Positions 47,743-57,833 of a DNA stretch of 64,000 bases are shown one piece after another. The DNA is from Labrys okinawensis. GTDB lineage: Bacteria; Pseudomonadota; Alphaproteobacteria; Rhizobiales; Labraceae. Under the pieces are notes generated by a model that was not told the DNA's origin, made no database searches, and was given only the letters and a program-made list of their open reading frames with translations. Both the position numbers and the translations under genes were made by a program. Location of the stretch: the NCBI RefSeq assembly GCF_002982075.1, contig NZ_PUEJ01000004.1, forward strand, positions 248,001 to 312,000, written 5' to 3'. Each line of letters opens with the position of its first letter. Position 1 is the stretch's first letter.

Positions 47743-48201
47743 GCCGCGCCTCCTCTGCATTCGAGCGATCAGATGGTTAAACGAACCGGCCCCTCATTGC
47801 CACGGCCTTCGGGAGCGGGTCCGCAGCCGAATCACGCCTTTGCCGAGCTTCCTACGATGATGCGTTCTGCCCGGCCGAAAAAGGCGACCGGCTTTTCCGG
47901 CGGATGCGTCGGGCAGGTCGAATTCCGACTGCCTAAAATGCAATCGCGCCGCCGCTGCACTCGCCGATATTCGGCTCGGCGGAGATCGTTCGGCGGTATT
48001 CCAATGCTACTTTCCTTCGGCAATACCGAGCTCTGGCGGCATGGCGAGAGGGCGGGAACGCCCCATCGCAGCCTCTGCAGCGCTGCGCATGCGTCGCACG
48101 AGGACAGGAAAAACTTTCCACTTCAGCGTCGTTACAAAGTTGTCATGTAGCATTGTGCTGATCAAGCAGACTGTAGAAAACTACCACCCTGCAATCTGGA
48201 C

Positions 48202-48232
48202 AAAAAAAGACGGCCGGGACGAACCCGGCCGT
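48202..48232 (-). terminator. Intrinsic-terminator-like hairpin, minus strand
   Basis: ACGGCCGGG at 48210-48218 and CCCGGCCGT at 48224-48232 form a nine-base perfect stem with a five-base loop. On the minus strand it is followed by seven T, the layout of an intrinsic terminator. The nearest minus-strand gene ends 600 bases away, so it may end an unseen small transcript. Confidence 0.55.
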
Positions 48233-48277
48233 AGCTTGGACAAAGTCCAAAAGTCACCATCCAGAGGGGAACGTCAG

Positions 48278-48397
48278 ATGCTCCAGGTCGCCACCGGGAG
48301 GATGATGGCCCGAACGTCTGACAAGGCTGAGAGTATATTTGCTAGCCCCCTGCTGCAATGCATTCTTTCACATGCCGGCCCTGCGTGCTGCGCATAG
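48278..48397 (+). CDS. Possible 39-residue protein
   Basis: A short frame, MLQVATGRMMARTSDKAESI and onward, with a strong ribosome site (AGAGGGGAACGTCAG). A TTGGAC/GTCCAA hairpin lies at 48236-48250 just upstream, and the large hairpin further up. No homology seen; listed only because translation signals are good. Confidence 0.25.
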   Translation: MLQVATGRMMARTSDKAESIFASPLLQCILSHAGPACCA

Positions 48398-48742
48398 ATG
48401 CAATTGCTGTCGAAACGCGCATCTCGTCGCCCAATCCTTGATCAGGCCGGTGCACAACGCGTCCTTGCTGCAAAAACAGGCAAACATGTGCTCGACCTAG
48501 CCTGGAAGCAACGCCACTGAGGAAAACGCACCGGTTCTGATCCGGTTCCGGAAGCCGCGGGGTAATCGGCAAGGGGCTTGATCCCGGGTCATGCCCGGCA
48601 ATGACAAAGGCAGCCAAGCGCCCGGGGCTCAGTGAGCCGCATCCGACCCGCAGCGTCAGACCCGTTGTCGGAGTCGGATCTGATCCAGGCATTGTGGCCG
48701 CGTCGTTTTCCCGAAAACCGACGGCCACTTTTCAACGCGCCC

Positions 48743-48846
48743 TATAGCGTTTTGCGATTGGACGCCGTCACCCAGAATCGCAAAGACGCGTCGGAACAAT
48801 GAGCTGGAGCAAATAAGCGTTCACGCTTGAACGCGCTTTGCTCTAG
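48743..48846. repeat. 104-bp dispersed repeat, family A, copy 2
   Basis: Full-length copy of the element at 31597-31700. Its last four bases run into the lsrB gene, whose TAG stop codon is formed by the terminal CTCTAG of the repeat. Confidence 0.8.
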
Positions 48847-49733
48847 AAGGCCCAGCGCTGGGCCTTGCTGACCAGGAAGTCCCTGAGAACCTGGATGCGG
48901 GCCAGGTTCTTCATCTCCTCGGGGTAAACGAAATAGGTCTCGAGCTGCGGCATTTCCGCGTCCGGCAGCACCTGGACCAGGGTCGACTCACGCCCGACGA
49001 GGTAATCGGGCAGCACGGCGAGGCCGACGCCCCTCTCCACTGCCGTCTTGACGCCGCCGAGATTGTTGACTTCGAACACAGGCTCACGAGGATCCTTGGG
49101 ATCGCGCCCGACGGTGTTCAGCCAATTGATCGCCTGCAGGAAGCTGCCGGCCGTACCGCCGAAGCTGATGATGCGATGGCGGTCGATCTCCTCGATGCTG
49201 CGCGGCTGTCCGAAACGCTTGATATATTCGGGCGCGGCATAAGCGTGGAAATGCACGGTGAACAACCGGCGCTGAATGAGATCCCCCTGCTCGGGCTGGC
49301 GCATGCGCAACGCGACATCGGCTTCGCGCATGCCCAGATCGAGCTCCTGCTCGGTCAGCAGGAGTTTGAGTCGCATATCGGGATAAAGATCGAGAAACTC
49401 GCCGATGCGCGGCGTCAGCCAATAGGTGCCGAGGCCCACCGTCGTGGTCAGGCGCAATTCCCCATTCGGCTTTTCCCGGCTGTCGCTGAGGGCGCCCATC
49501 GCCGCTTCCAGCTTGAGCATGACATCCTGGGTGGTGCGGAACAGCATCTCACCCTGTTCGGTCAGGATCAGCCCGCGTGCATGACGATGGAACAGCGGCG
49601 TGCGCAGGTCCCCCTCGAGGGCGGAGACCTGCCGGCTGACCGCCGACTGCGACAATCCGAGCACGTCGCCCGCATGCGTGAAGCTACCGGCCTCCGCAGC
49701 CGCGTGAAAGACCTTGAGCTTATCCCAATCCAT
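48843..49733 (-). CDS. lsrB: LysR family regulator, LsrB/VtlR type
   Basis: 296 residues. N-terminal HTH MDWDKLKVFHAAAEAGSFTH, LGLSQSAVSRQVSALE; the rest is the LysR effector domain (LRLTTTVGLGTYWLTPRIGE, NLGGVKTAVERGVGLAVLPD). Sequence and position next to trxB match the regulator called LsrB in Sinorhizobium and Agrobacterium and VtlR in Brucella. In those bacteria it controls envelope, redox and symbiosis or virulence functions, partly through small RNAs. The assignment rests on this synteny and on the wording of the HTH. Its stop codon is contributed by a repeat element. Confidence 0.85.
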   Translation of the reverse strand: MDWDKLKVFHAAAEAGSFTHAGDVLGLSQSAVSRQVSALEGDLRTPLFHRHARGLILTEQGEMLFRTTQDVMLKLEAAMGALSDSREKPNGELRLTTTVGLGTYWLTPRIGEFLDLYPDMRLKLLLTEQELDLGMREADVALRMRQPEQGDLIQRRLFTVHFHAYAAPEYIKRFGQPRSIEEIDRHRIISFGGTAGSFLQAINWLNTVGRDPKDPREPVFEVNNLGGVKTAVERGVGLAVLPDYLVGRESTLVQVLPDAEMPQLETYFVYPEEMKNLARIQVLRDFLVSKAQRWAF

Positions 49734-49909
49734 GAAGCACCCAGTTCAGCCCCGCTCCAGATTCTGCGCTCCGACCCTTGCTTTGCTTCGGTTCAACGTC
49801 GGCCAAGTTCAACGTCGTATTGGCGACGCGCGAAGATCTGATTTGCGCAGAGTATATGATGATTGCCTAGAAGTTTGAAACGGGTGGCAAATTTAGGGCG
49901 GAAATCGAT

Positions 49910-50872
49910 TTATTCCGCAGCTTCCCTGTGGACTTCCTCAGCTGCCAGCCATTTCTCCGCCTCGAGCGCCGCCATGCAGCCCATGCCGGCGGCAGTGACG
50001 GCCTGGCGATAGACGTCGTCGGCGACGTCGCCGGCGGCATAGACGCCCGGTACGCTGGTCGCCGTCGTGCCCGCGACGGTCTGAATATAGCCGCCATTCT
50101 TGAAGGTAAGCTGACCAGCGAAGAGTTCGGAGGCCGGCTTGTGGCCGATGGCGATGAAGACGCCGTCGGTGTCATGCTTGGTCACGACGCCGGTTTCGAC
50201 ATTGCGCAGATTGACATGGGTGACACCCAGCGGGATCTCGTTGCCGCCAATCTCGTCGAGCACGCTGTTCCAGACCACTTCGATATTGGGATGCTTGAAC
50301 AGGCGGTCCTGCAGGATCTTTTCCGCCCGGAAATGATCGCGCCGATGCACGACCGTCACCTTGGCCGCAATATTGGCGAGGTAAAGCGCCTCTTCCACGG
50401 CCGTATTGCCGCCACCGACCACGGTGACGTTGCGGTTGCGGAAAAAGAAGCCGTCGCAGGTCGCGCAGGCTGAGACGCCGAAACCCCGGAATTTCTCTTC
50501 CGACGGCATCTCCAACCATTTGGCCTGGGCACCGGTGGCGATGATCAGGGCATCCGCGAGATAGATGTCGCCCGTATCCCCCTCCAGGCGGAAGGGGCGC
50601 TGCGACAGATCGACCTTGGCGATATGATCGGACACCAGGCCCGTGCCCATATGCTCGGCCTGCTTGCGCATCTCCTCCATCAGCCAGGGGCCCTGGATCA
50701 CCGAGGAGAAGCCGGGATAGTTCTCGACATCGGTGGTGATGGTGAGCTGCCCGCCGGGCTGGATGCCGGAGATCAGCAGGGGCGACAAATTGGCGCGCGC
50801 TGCATAGATTGCCGCGGTATAGCCCGCCGGGCCCGAGCCGAGGATGATGAGCTTGGAGTGACGGGTAGCCAT
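49910..50872 (-). CDS. trxB: Thioredoxin-disulfide reductase
   Basis: 320 residues. The FAD-binding [16 protein letters not shown], the redox-active CATCDG, the NADPH-binding [14 protein letters not shown] with the [15 protein letters not shown] that reads the phosphate, and the C-terminal [20 protein letters not shown] are all present. The enzyme reduces thioredoxin with NADPH in the cytoplasm. The ATG at 50872 gives the usual short [17 protein letters not shown] start. Order of genes, lsrB after trxB on the same strand, is conserved in Hyphomicrobiales. Confidence 0.97.
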   Translation of the reverse strand: MATRHSKLIILGSGPAGYTAAIYAARANLSPLLISGIQPGGQLTITTDVENYPGFSSVIQGPWLMEEMRKQAEHMGTGLVSDHIAKVDLSQRPFRLEGDTGDIYLADALIIATGAQAKWLEMPSEEKFRGFGVSACATCDGFFFRNRNVTVVGGGNTAVEEALYLANIAAKVTVVHRRDHFRAEKILQDRLFKHPNIEVVWNSVLDEIGGNEIPLGVTHVNLRNVETGVVTKHDTDGVFIAIGHKPASELFAGQLTFKNGGYIQTVAGTTATSVPGVYAAGDVADDVYRQAVTAAGMGCMAALEAEKWLAAEEVHREAAE

Positions 50873-50885
50873 GCCGAGGTTCCAA

Positions 50886-51830
50886 TCAGGATGCCGCCCG
50901 AAGGCGTGCGAGGATTTCTTGAGCAATCAAAGGGGTTGAATCTAGGGGTTCATAGGGGTGGTTTTCAAGATGCCCGTCGAACTTCACCACAGCCCCGTGC
51001 GCGATCAGGCCGTCGATGAGGCGCATGATCTTGGCCGGCACGCCCTTGGGCAGGTAGACATGGATGGTCTTGCCCGTCGCCGCCGCCTCGCTGAGCATAT
51101 TGGCTGAATCGGCGGTCACCACGAAAGCATCCGCCAGCGCCAGCATCTGCGCATAGGGATTGGCGCCCTCGCCGTTCCAGATCCAGGCCGGCTTGCCCTC
51201 CAGGGCCCGCGTGATGGCCTGCGCCATTGCGGGCGGCGTCCGGCGCGACGGGGTGACCATCAGCCCGGCGCCGCTATTGGCCAGACGCGACAGTGCCGAG
51301 ACGAAGCCGTCGACGTCATCGGCGGCGAAGGCGACATCCTTGGAGGGGCCGCCCGCCAGCACGGCGACACGCGGTTGCGGCAGGGCGATGAGTTCGGCAC
51401 GGGCATCCGCGCGCGCCGCCGCCAGCACGGCCGGCGTCTGCCGGTGCGGCGAGGTCAGCGTCGCCAGCACGTTGGCGCCGCGCAGGCGGTCATGCGCCGG
51501 CACCCAGATGAAATCCGCTGCCTTGGGTCCGGTGCGAGGATCCTTGAGAAACACGGTAAGCGTGGCAGGCGAGCGTCGTTTCAACCAGGACAGATAGCTC
51601 ACGGCGCGGCGGCCCGAGGCGATCGCCAGGTCGGGCCAGGGCGGGAGCAGGTTGCGCAGGTCGGCCGGATCTGGCGGGCCCCAGGGCATGGCGAGGGCAT
51701 AGAGACGCCGCGGCGACACCTTGTGTTCCACGATGCTGCCGCCGGTCTGCGCCAGCACCGCCTCGGCGACGCCGAGGCACTGCAGGGCATCGCCCGCCTT
51801 GCCGTCCGTGAGGGTCCAAATCAGAGCCAT
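50886..51830 (-). CDS. ELM1-family (mitochondrial fission-like) glycosyltransferase-fold protein
   Basis: 314 residues starting [14 protein letters not shown]. This opening and the domain with [17 protein letters not shown], then [20 protein letters not shown], then [11 protein letters not shown] match the family that contains plant ELM1 and its bacterial relatives, which have a glycosyltransferase B-like fold. Bacterial members sit widely in alphaproteobacteria, often near trxB, without an established function. It ends 14 bases before trxB and so belongs to the same operon. Confidence 0.85.
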   Translation of the reverse strand: MALIWTLTDGKAGDALQCLGVAEAVLAQTGGSIVEHKVSPRRLYALAMPWGPPDPADLRNLLPPWPDLAIASGRRAVSYLSWLKRRSPATLTVFLKDPRTGPKAADFIWVPAHDRLRGANVLATLTSPHRQTPAVLAAARADARAELIALPQPRVAVLAGGPSKDVAFAADDVDGFVSALSRLANSGAGLMVTPSRRTPPAMAQAITRALEGKPAWIWNGEGANPYAQMLALADAFVVTADSANMLSEAAATGKTIHVYLPKGVPAKIMRLIDGLIAHGAVVKFDGHLENHPYEPLDSTPLIAQEILARLRAAS

Positions 51831-52042
51831 GAGGGCGCTCTTAACATGTCCTTCCCGAGGCGCGCCATCGCGGTTCAAATCAAGGGTGAATTTTTGCCCG
51901 GAAACCCTGTTGAGACTAGCCCCGCAGAGCGCTGGCAACAAGGCTAAGTACCTGAGTTTATCGGGGCTTTTCCACCAATCATATTGAGAACACAATTGAC
52001 CTTATAACCCGGCGCATCCCCAACTATTGAGAGCTTGACTGA

Positions 52043-52414
52043 ATGACGTCTAAAACGACGAACGCTACATTTTTTGCCGCAGCAATTACTCTACTAACGA
52101 TGACGGGAACTAGCTATGCTGACTCCGTCGGTGTGGCCTCCTACTACGGCAAGGAATTTAGCGGTCGCCGCACTGCCAATGGCGAACGTTTCAACCCGGG
52201 CGGCCTGACTGCCGCGCATCGCTCCCTGCCCTTCGGAACCAAGCTGCAGGTGACGAACCTGCGCAACGGCAAGAAGGTGGTGGTGCGCATCACCGACCGG
52301 GGGCCTTTCGCCAAGGGCCGTGTCCTCGATCTCTCCTATGGCGCCGCCCGCGCCGTCGGCATGGTGTCTTCGGGCACCGCCAAGGTGAAGATGGAGCGCC
52401 TCGCCGCCCGTTGA
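52043..52414 (+). CDS. RlpA-like double-psi beta-barrel protein
   Basis: 123 residues. Signal peptide (AAAITLLTMTGTSYA), then the RlpA domain: GVASYYGKEFSGRRTANGER, LTAAHRSLPFGTKLQVTNLR, NGKKVVVRITDRGPFAKGRV with the catalytic-like aspartate, LDLSYGAARAVGM. RlpA proteins act at the septum on naked glycan strands, though small forms without a SPOR domain such as this may have another role in envelope maintenance. It is divergent from the ELM1-family gene; the promoter region between them is AT-rich. Confidence 0.9.
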   Translation: MTSKTTNATFFAAAITLLTMTGTSYADSVGVASYYGKEFSGRRTANGERFNPGGLTAAHRSLPFGTKLQVTNLRNGKKVVVRITDRGPFAKGRVLDLSYGAARAVGMVSSGTAKVKMERLAAR

Positions 52415-52511
52415 GCGAGGCAATGAAGAGAAGACGAGCGAATTGGGGCGGCCTCCGGGCTGCCCTTTTTCTTTGCACCTACCGGCCGTCGGAGCCCGCC
52501 GTGGCGCCTTC

Positions 52512-52949
52512 TCATTCCACGCTTTGGTTCAATTTGGTGAAGATGCGGATCAGTTCCTCGATATCGCCGGAGGAAAGGGCGGCGACTTCGCGCGGCGTGC
52601 GGTAATGCTCTTCCATCAACTCCTTGCGGGTCACCTCGCCCTTTCCGGTGAGCCGTACCAGCTTCACCCGGCGGTCATCCGGCGCAGCGGAACGCTCGGC
52701 AAGGCCCGCCCGCTCCAGCCGATCGACCAGCCACGTCGCCGTCGAGGGGTCGGCCCCCCATTGTCGCGCAAGCGCGCCGATCGGACGCGCCTCTTCCCGA
52801 TCCAGCGTGAACAGAACCCGTGAATCGTTAGGGGTCAGGCCGCGACTCCGCAGGCTCTCCAGGCGTTGTGGCGAAGATCGCATCAGGAAATCGAATATCA
52901 GCCGCCATGCAGCGGAAGCGGAGTCAGGACTGCGATCCGGCGGCATCAT
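52512..52949 (-). CDS. MarR family transcriptional regulator
   Basis: 145 residues. MarR winged helix: SRGLTPNDSRVLFTLDREEA, WGADPSTATWLVDRLERAGL, then the wing DDRRVKLVRLTGKGE. The ATG at 52949 has AAGGA upstream; an in-frame ATG at 52985 lacks one. A perfect palindrome, TTGACTAA/TTAGTCAA at 52994-53018, lies in front of the gene and is probably its own operator. It is divergent from a truncated flavin monooxygenase gene and a small membrane protein gene, the likely original regulated unit. Confidence 0.9.
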   Translation of the reverse strand: MMPPDRSPDSASAAWRLIFDFLMRSSPQRLESLRSRGLTPNDSRVLFTLDREEARPIGALARQWGADPSTATWLVDRLERAGLAERSAAPDDRRVKLVRLTGKGEVTRKELMEEHYRTPREVAALSSGDIEELIRIFTKLNQSVE

Positions 52950-52993
52950 GCGGGCATCCTTGGGAGGCAGGGAAGTTCGCCCCATAAAAATAT

Positions 52994-53018
52994 TTGACTA
53001 ATAAAATATTTTAGTCAA
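52994..53018. promoter_or_regulatory. MarR-type operator palindrome
   Basis: TTGACTAA at 52994-53001 and TTAGTCAA at 53011-53018 are perfect inverted repeats nine bases apart in AT-rich DNA, midway between the divergent MarR and monooxygenase starts. This is the normal place and size of a MarR site. Confidence 0.6.
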
Positions 53019-53048
53019 TCAAAATAATAGCGAAGGGAGACGACAGCC

Positions 53049-53201
53049 ATGGAAACGCCCCTGCAAACCAGACCTTCCGTGCTCATCGTCGGTGGCGGCC
53101 TCCCCGGCCCGACGGCGGCCGCACTGCTGGCCGAAGCCCGGCCTGACGCCCTGCATCGTCCTGGCCCGGGCACGACCGGAAATGCGGAGCGGGTATCATG
53201 A
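53049..53201 (+). pseudogene. N-terminal remnant of an FAD-dependent monooxygenase
   Basis: After GAAGGGAGACGACAGCC the ATG opens a 50-residue frame with the FAD-binding fingerprint VLIVGGGLPGPTAAALLAEA, then ends at TGA after 50 codons. A real FAD monooxygenase would be 400-500 residues, so the rest is deleted. The stop overlaps the start of the next gene as ATGA, as if an internal deletion joined the first part to the original end. Confidence 0.65.
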
Positions 53202-53554
53202 CCGCACGGATCGCACGCTTGCTCGCCCCTGAGACCGCGCTCTTTGCCTGTGCTTCCATGGCGCATGCCGGCCTCTTGCCGTTTGGAGAGCCTCATTCGA
53301 GAGCCGCGACTGCGGAGGCGATCATTGCCGTCATCTTGGCGCTGGGTCTCGCCACCAGCCTTGTCCGGCCACCCCTGGCGCGGTTCGCGGCTCTCGCTGC
53401 GCAGGGTCTTGCTCTTCTGGGGACGCTGGTCGGCGCCGTCACGATCGCCATCGGCATCGGACCGCAGACGGTTGGCGACAAGATATTCCATATCGTGCTG
53501 GTGGCCGTTCTGGTGTTCGGCCTGTGGCGCGCCGCCGGAATCCGGCAGCGCTGA
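53198..53554 (+). CDS. Small membrane protein, hypothetical
   Basis: 118 residues with three or four hydrophobic segments (AIIAVILALGLATSLV, FAALAAQGLALLGTLVGAVT, IFHIVLVAVLVFGLWRAAGI). No family recognised. Its ATG overlaps the stop of the monooxygenase remnant and it shares that promoter with the divergent MarR, so it was part of the MarR-controlled unit. Confidence 0.7.
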   Translation: MTARIARLLAPETALFACASMAHAGLLPFGEPHSRAATAEAIIAVILALGLATSLVRPPLARFAALAAQGLALLGTLVGAVTIAIGIGPQTVGDKIFHIVLVAVLVFGLWRAAGIRQR

Positions 53555-54111
53555 AGGACTTTGTCATCGGCAGGATATTCGGCTGCAGCCTGGCGCCTGC
53601 CCCTAATGGCGGGCGCTCGCACGCAGGCCGCCACAAGCGCGCTTTTCGTCGCTTCTCGCCTCTTGCGCAAAAGCATGGCATCGGCCGCGCACATCGCCTT
53701 AAGGTCGGCAAAGCGCTCGGGAGAGCCCACGCCTAGCGTCGGGTGGGGTGAAATCCTCAGGTGGCGACGAAGAAAACGGGGGATTTTTTGCCAAGAAGTC
53801 ACCCCACCCCGGCCTTTCGGGCCGACCCTCCCCATCAAGGGGAGGGTAGTCGCGCTTGGCGTTAACCGGAAACGATCGCCCTGTTTGAGTACTCAGCATC
53901 TTCGAAACTTGGGATCACTCATGCATCTTATTTGCAGCTTTGCCCAATATGGCAGATCTATTCGGTTAAGATTGCTTGCAATTTCTGGCCCTACTGGTAT
54001 TAGTAAACACTAACGGAAACCTTTGGAAAGTTATAAGCATAACCAACCCGACGCACCTTTATTGCAGCGTCAAGACGGAATCTCTTCATCAAACTATCTC
54101 ATGGAACAAAT
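53555..54111. other. Intergenic region with dispersed palindromic repeat
   Basis: No convincing gene. It contains the long palindromic element at 53741-53850. From 53880 to 54111 it is AT-rich and may hold the promoter of the metallopeptidase. Confidence 0.5.
53741..53850. repeat. Dispersed palindromic element with three hairpins
   Basis: GGGTGGGGTGA (53741-53751) pairs with TCACCCCACCC (53799-53809). Then GGCC/GGCC around TTTCG and CCCTCCCC/GGGGAGGG around ATCAA. The right half (TCACCCCACCCCG.. hairpin ..AGGGGAGGGTA) recurs at 60932-60981. Confidence 0.6.
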
Positions 54112-54903
54112 ATGTGGCCGTTCCGTCGTAAGACTATGCTCGATCCGGAGATGATGACCTGGATGTTCGGTCAGGCGGAATGGCTGCTTACCGCTCACGC
54201 CCATCGCAGAGCTTTCGCCACGGCGCAGCTCCTGCCGCTGTCCGAACGGCTCTTTCCGGCCGCTGGCCAAGCGGGACACGCGCTTGCTCGGGACACATTC
54301 GCCAGGATTCGCAGATTCGCCGGTGTCGCCGACCACCCCATGACTTTGGCGCCGCTCGGATCGAGCGGACGCTACAGCGATAGCCGGGTTCAGCAGCAGA
54401 TGACGGCGGCGGGCCTATATCAGGCAGGCGAGCATGGCGTTACCATCCATTACGATACGGCCCTACTAAGCAACCAGGCCGATCTCGTGGCGGTGCTGGC
54501 GCATGAGGTCGCCCACGCTGTGCTCGATCTCGGGGCGCGGCGCCCCGCTCCGGGGGATGAAGCCTTCGAGGAAATGCGCACCGATTTCACCGCCGTTTTT
54601 CTCGGCTTCGGTTTCTATCTTATGCAGTTTCGCGCGGACACACGCGTGCCTACCCCTGAAATCGCCCATGCCTGGAAGGACTACTACGCTTATTACATGA
54701 ACCTGCCGGAGCTTTGTTTTGCCACGGCCTTGTTCTGTGCCGTGCGAGGCATCGACAAACGCAAGATCTTGCCGGGAGCGCCCGGCGCAGGTGCCTCGAT
54801 GCTTAAGCGTTGTTTCCAGGATCTCGAAAGGCAATCCGACTGGATCGAGGCCTTGCATGCCATGGCCGCCGAAGCGGGCGGTCGATCGGCACAAACGGCC
54901 TGA
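54112..54903 (+). CDS. Putative zinc-dependent protease with HEVAH motif
   Basis: 263 residues. The zinc-binding HEVAHAVLDLG lies near residue 129, and the downstream EEMRTDFTAVFLGFG carries a candidate third ligand, so a gluzincin- or minigluzincin-like peptidase is likely. No signal peptide or membrane segment is obvious. The wording is not one I can assign to a named family. It is followed by a good terminator-like hairpin and has no operon partner. Confidence 0.75.
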   Translation: MWPFRRKTMLDPEMMTWMFGQAEWLLTAHAHRRAFATAQLLPLSERLFPAAGQAGHALARDTFARIRRFAGVADHPMTLAPLGSSGRYSDSRVQQQMTAAGLYQAGEHGVTIHYDTALLSNQADLVAVLAHEVAHAVLDLGARRPAPGDEAFEEMRTDFTAVFLGFGFYLMQFRADTRVPTPEIAHAWKDYYAYYMNLPELCFATALFCAVRGIDKRKILPGAPGAGASMLKRCFQDLERQSDWIEALHAMAAEAGGRSAQTA

Positions 54904-54934
54904 CCCGGCAAGAACACCCGAGCCGATAGAAAAA

Positions 54935-54958
54935 GCCCGCCCCTTTTTAGGAGCGGGC
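54935..54958 (-). terminator. Intrinsic terminator of the aminotransferase gene
   Basis: GCCCGCCCC (54935-54943) pairs with GGAGCGGGC (54950-54958) with one mismatch and a six-base loop. Read on the minus strand it is followed by TTTTTC, a proper intrinsic terminator beginning 27 bases after the aminotransferase stop. Confidence 0.75.
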
Positions 54959-54984
54959 CGCATAGTCTTGCCTGTTCCGAACGA

Positions 54985-56623
<1,639 letters not shown>

Positions 56624-56785
56624 ATGGCCGTCAATCAGGCAACCGCACGCATGTTCAAGGCCGATACCCGCGCCATGCGCGTTTCGGCGGCTGAAGCGGA
56701 ACGTCAACTCACCTTGGCGCTCTGGCTTGTCGGACTTCTCGCGACTGCAACAGTAGTAACAGCGACCATTGGGTTCTTCGCCTAG
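56624..56785 (+). CDS. Small single-pass membrane protein, 53 residues
   Basis: The ATG has GAGGAGATCACG in front, a strong site. The N-terminal 30 residues are basic and hydrophilic (MAVNQATARMFKADTRAMRV), followed by one membrane helix (LALWLVGLLATATVVTATIG). Tiny proteins of this layout are common in Hyphomicrobiales and often have no assigned role. Confidence 0.7.
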   Translation: MAVNQATARMFKADTRAMRVSAAEAERQLTLALWLVGLLATATVVTATIGFFA

Positions 56786-56946
56786 TCCCCCCGCAAGCGA
56801 ATTGAACGGGTCGCTCAACGCGCCGGATGGTCCCCCCGCCATCCGGCGCATTTTTTTGGTACAGTCGTTCACGCCATTCTTGGCGCTTTCCGCTGCCCCC
56901 CTGGCGAGGCTATCTCAGCGCCGATCATTCTGAGACGAAGTCAGCC

Positions 56947-57690
56947 ATGTCCCGAACCATTTTGCCCCGAACCATTTTCCTGGCCGGCGCAGCCGGTGCC
57001 ATTGGAGCCCCCCTCACCCGCCTCCTCCTTCGCGCCGGCCACCGTGTCGTCGGCACCACGCGCACGCCTGCCAGGGCCGAAGCCCTGCGCAAGCTGGGCG
57101 TCGAGCCGGTGGTGGTCGATGTCTTCGAGCGCGACGCGCTGATCGCTGCGGTAACGGCCGCCAGACCTGAAATTGTCATCCACCAGCTCACCGATCTGCC
57201 CCCTGCCCTCGATCCGGCCCGCATGCCCGACTTCGTGCCGCGCAATGCTCGTATCCGGCGGGAAGGAACCGCCAACCTAGTCGCGGCCGCTCTCGCCGCC
57301 GGAGCCCGCCGGATCATTGCCCAGAGCATTGCCTGGGTCTACGCGCCGGGGCCGCTGCCGCACGCCGAAACTGATCCCCTCGACCACGGCGCCGAGGGCC
57401 CCGGTGCCGTCAGCGTGCAGGGGGTGATCGCGCTGGAAGACGCCGTGCTCCAGGCTCCCATCGAAGGCGTGATCCTGCGTTACGGCTATCTCTATGGTCC
57501 CGCCACCGGCAGCGACGCTCCCCGTCGGCCGATGTCCGTGCATGTCGATGCCGCGGCACAGGCAGCGCTGCTCGCGATCGATCACGGCCGGCCAGGCGCC
57601 TACAATGTCGCGGAGGCAAGCGCCGAGCTCTCCACCACCAGAGCTTTGGACGAGCTCGGCTGGCGGGCCGATTTCCGTCTCGTGGCCTGA
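56947..57690 (+). CDS. NAD-dependent epimerase/dehydratase (Rossmann fold)
   Basis: 247 residues. The cofactor motif GAAGAIGAPLTRLLLRAGH is near the N-terminus, and IIAQSIAWVYAPG and LRYGYLYGPATGS give the Ser-Tyr-rich active region of atypical SDRs. It is shorter than usual epimerases (about 300), with the middle and end compacted. The ATG was preferred because the next start upstream lengthens it with non-coding sequence. Reaction unknown. Confidence 0.85.
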   Translation: MSRTILPRTIFLAGAAGAIGAPLTRLLLRAGHRVVGTTRTPARAEALRKLGVEPVVVDVFERDALIAAVTAARPEIVIHQLTDLPPALDPARMPDFVPRNARIRREGTANLVAAALAAGARRIIAQSIAWVYAPGPLPHAETDPLDHGAEGPGAVSVQGVIALEDAVLQAPIEGVILRYGYLYGPATGSDAPRRPMSVHVDAAAQAALLAIDHGRPGAYNVAEASAELSTTRALDELGWRADFRLVA

Positions 57691-57833
57691 GCAGAGCATG
57701 GTTTGCCGGGTGGCACAGGCTTTGGCGACCGTGGCAGCGCATGTCACTTTTCCCTTGCCACGGCCTGCAATCGGCGCGACGGTTCCTGTCAGCCGCCCAA
57801 AAGAGCGGCGGCCAGAACAGGAGGGACGCGACA

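Larger units (their letters stand above)
47743..48842. other. Long intergenic region without a convincing gene
   Basis: About 1.1 kb. Several open frames exist but none has normal codon use or a recognisable product. It holds a strong hairpin with an adjoining A-run at 48202-48232, a short frame at 48278-48397 with a good ribosome site, and a full copy of repeat family A at its right end. Such a gap is unusual in this otherwise compact window and may contain small RNA genes or remnants of lost genes. Confidence 0.5.

Noticed and set aside
47773..48150. 125-codon frame in the large gap
   Set aside because: Arg/Ser-rich, no ribosome site, no recognised family.
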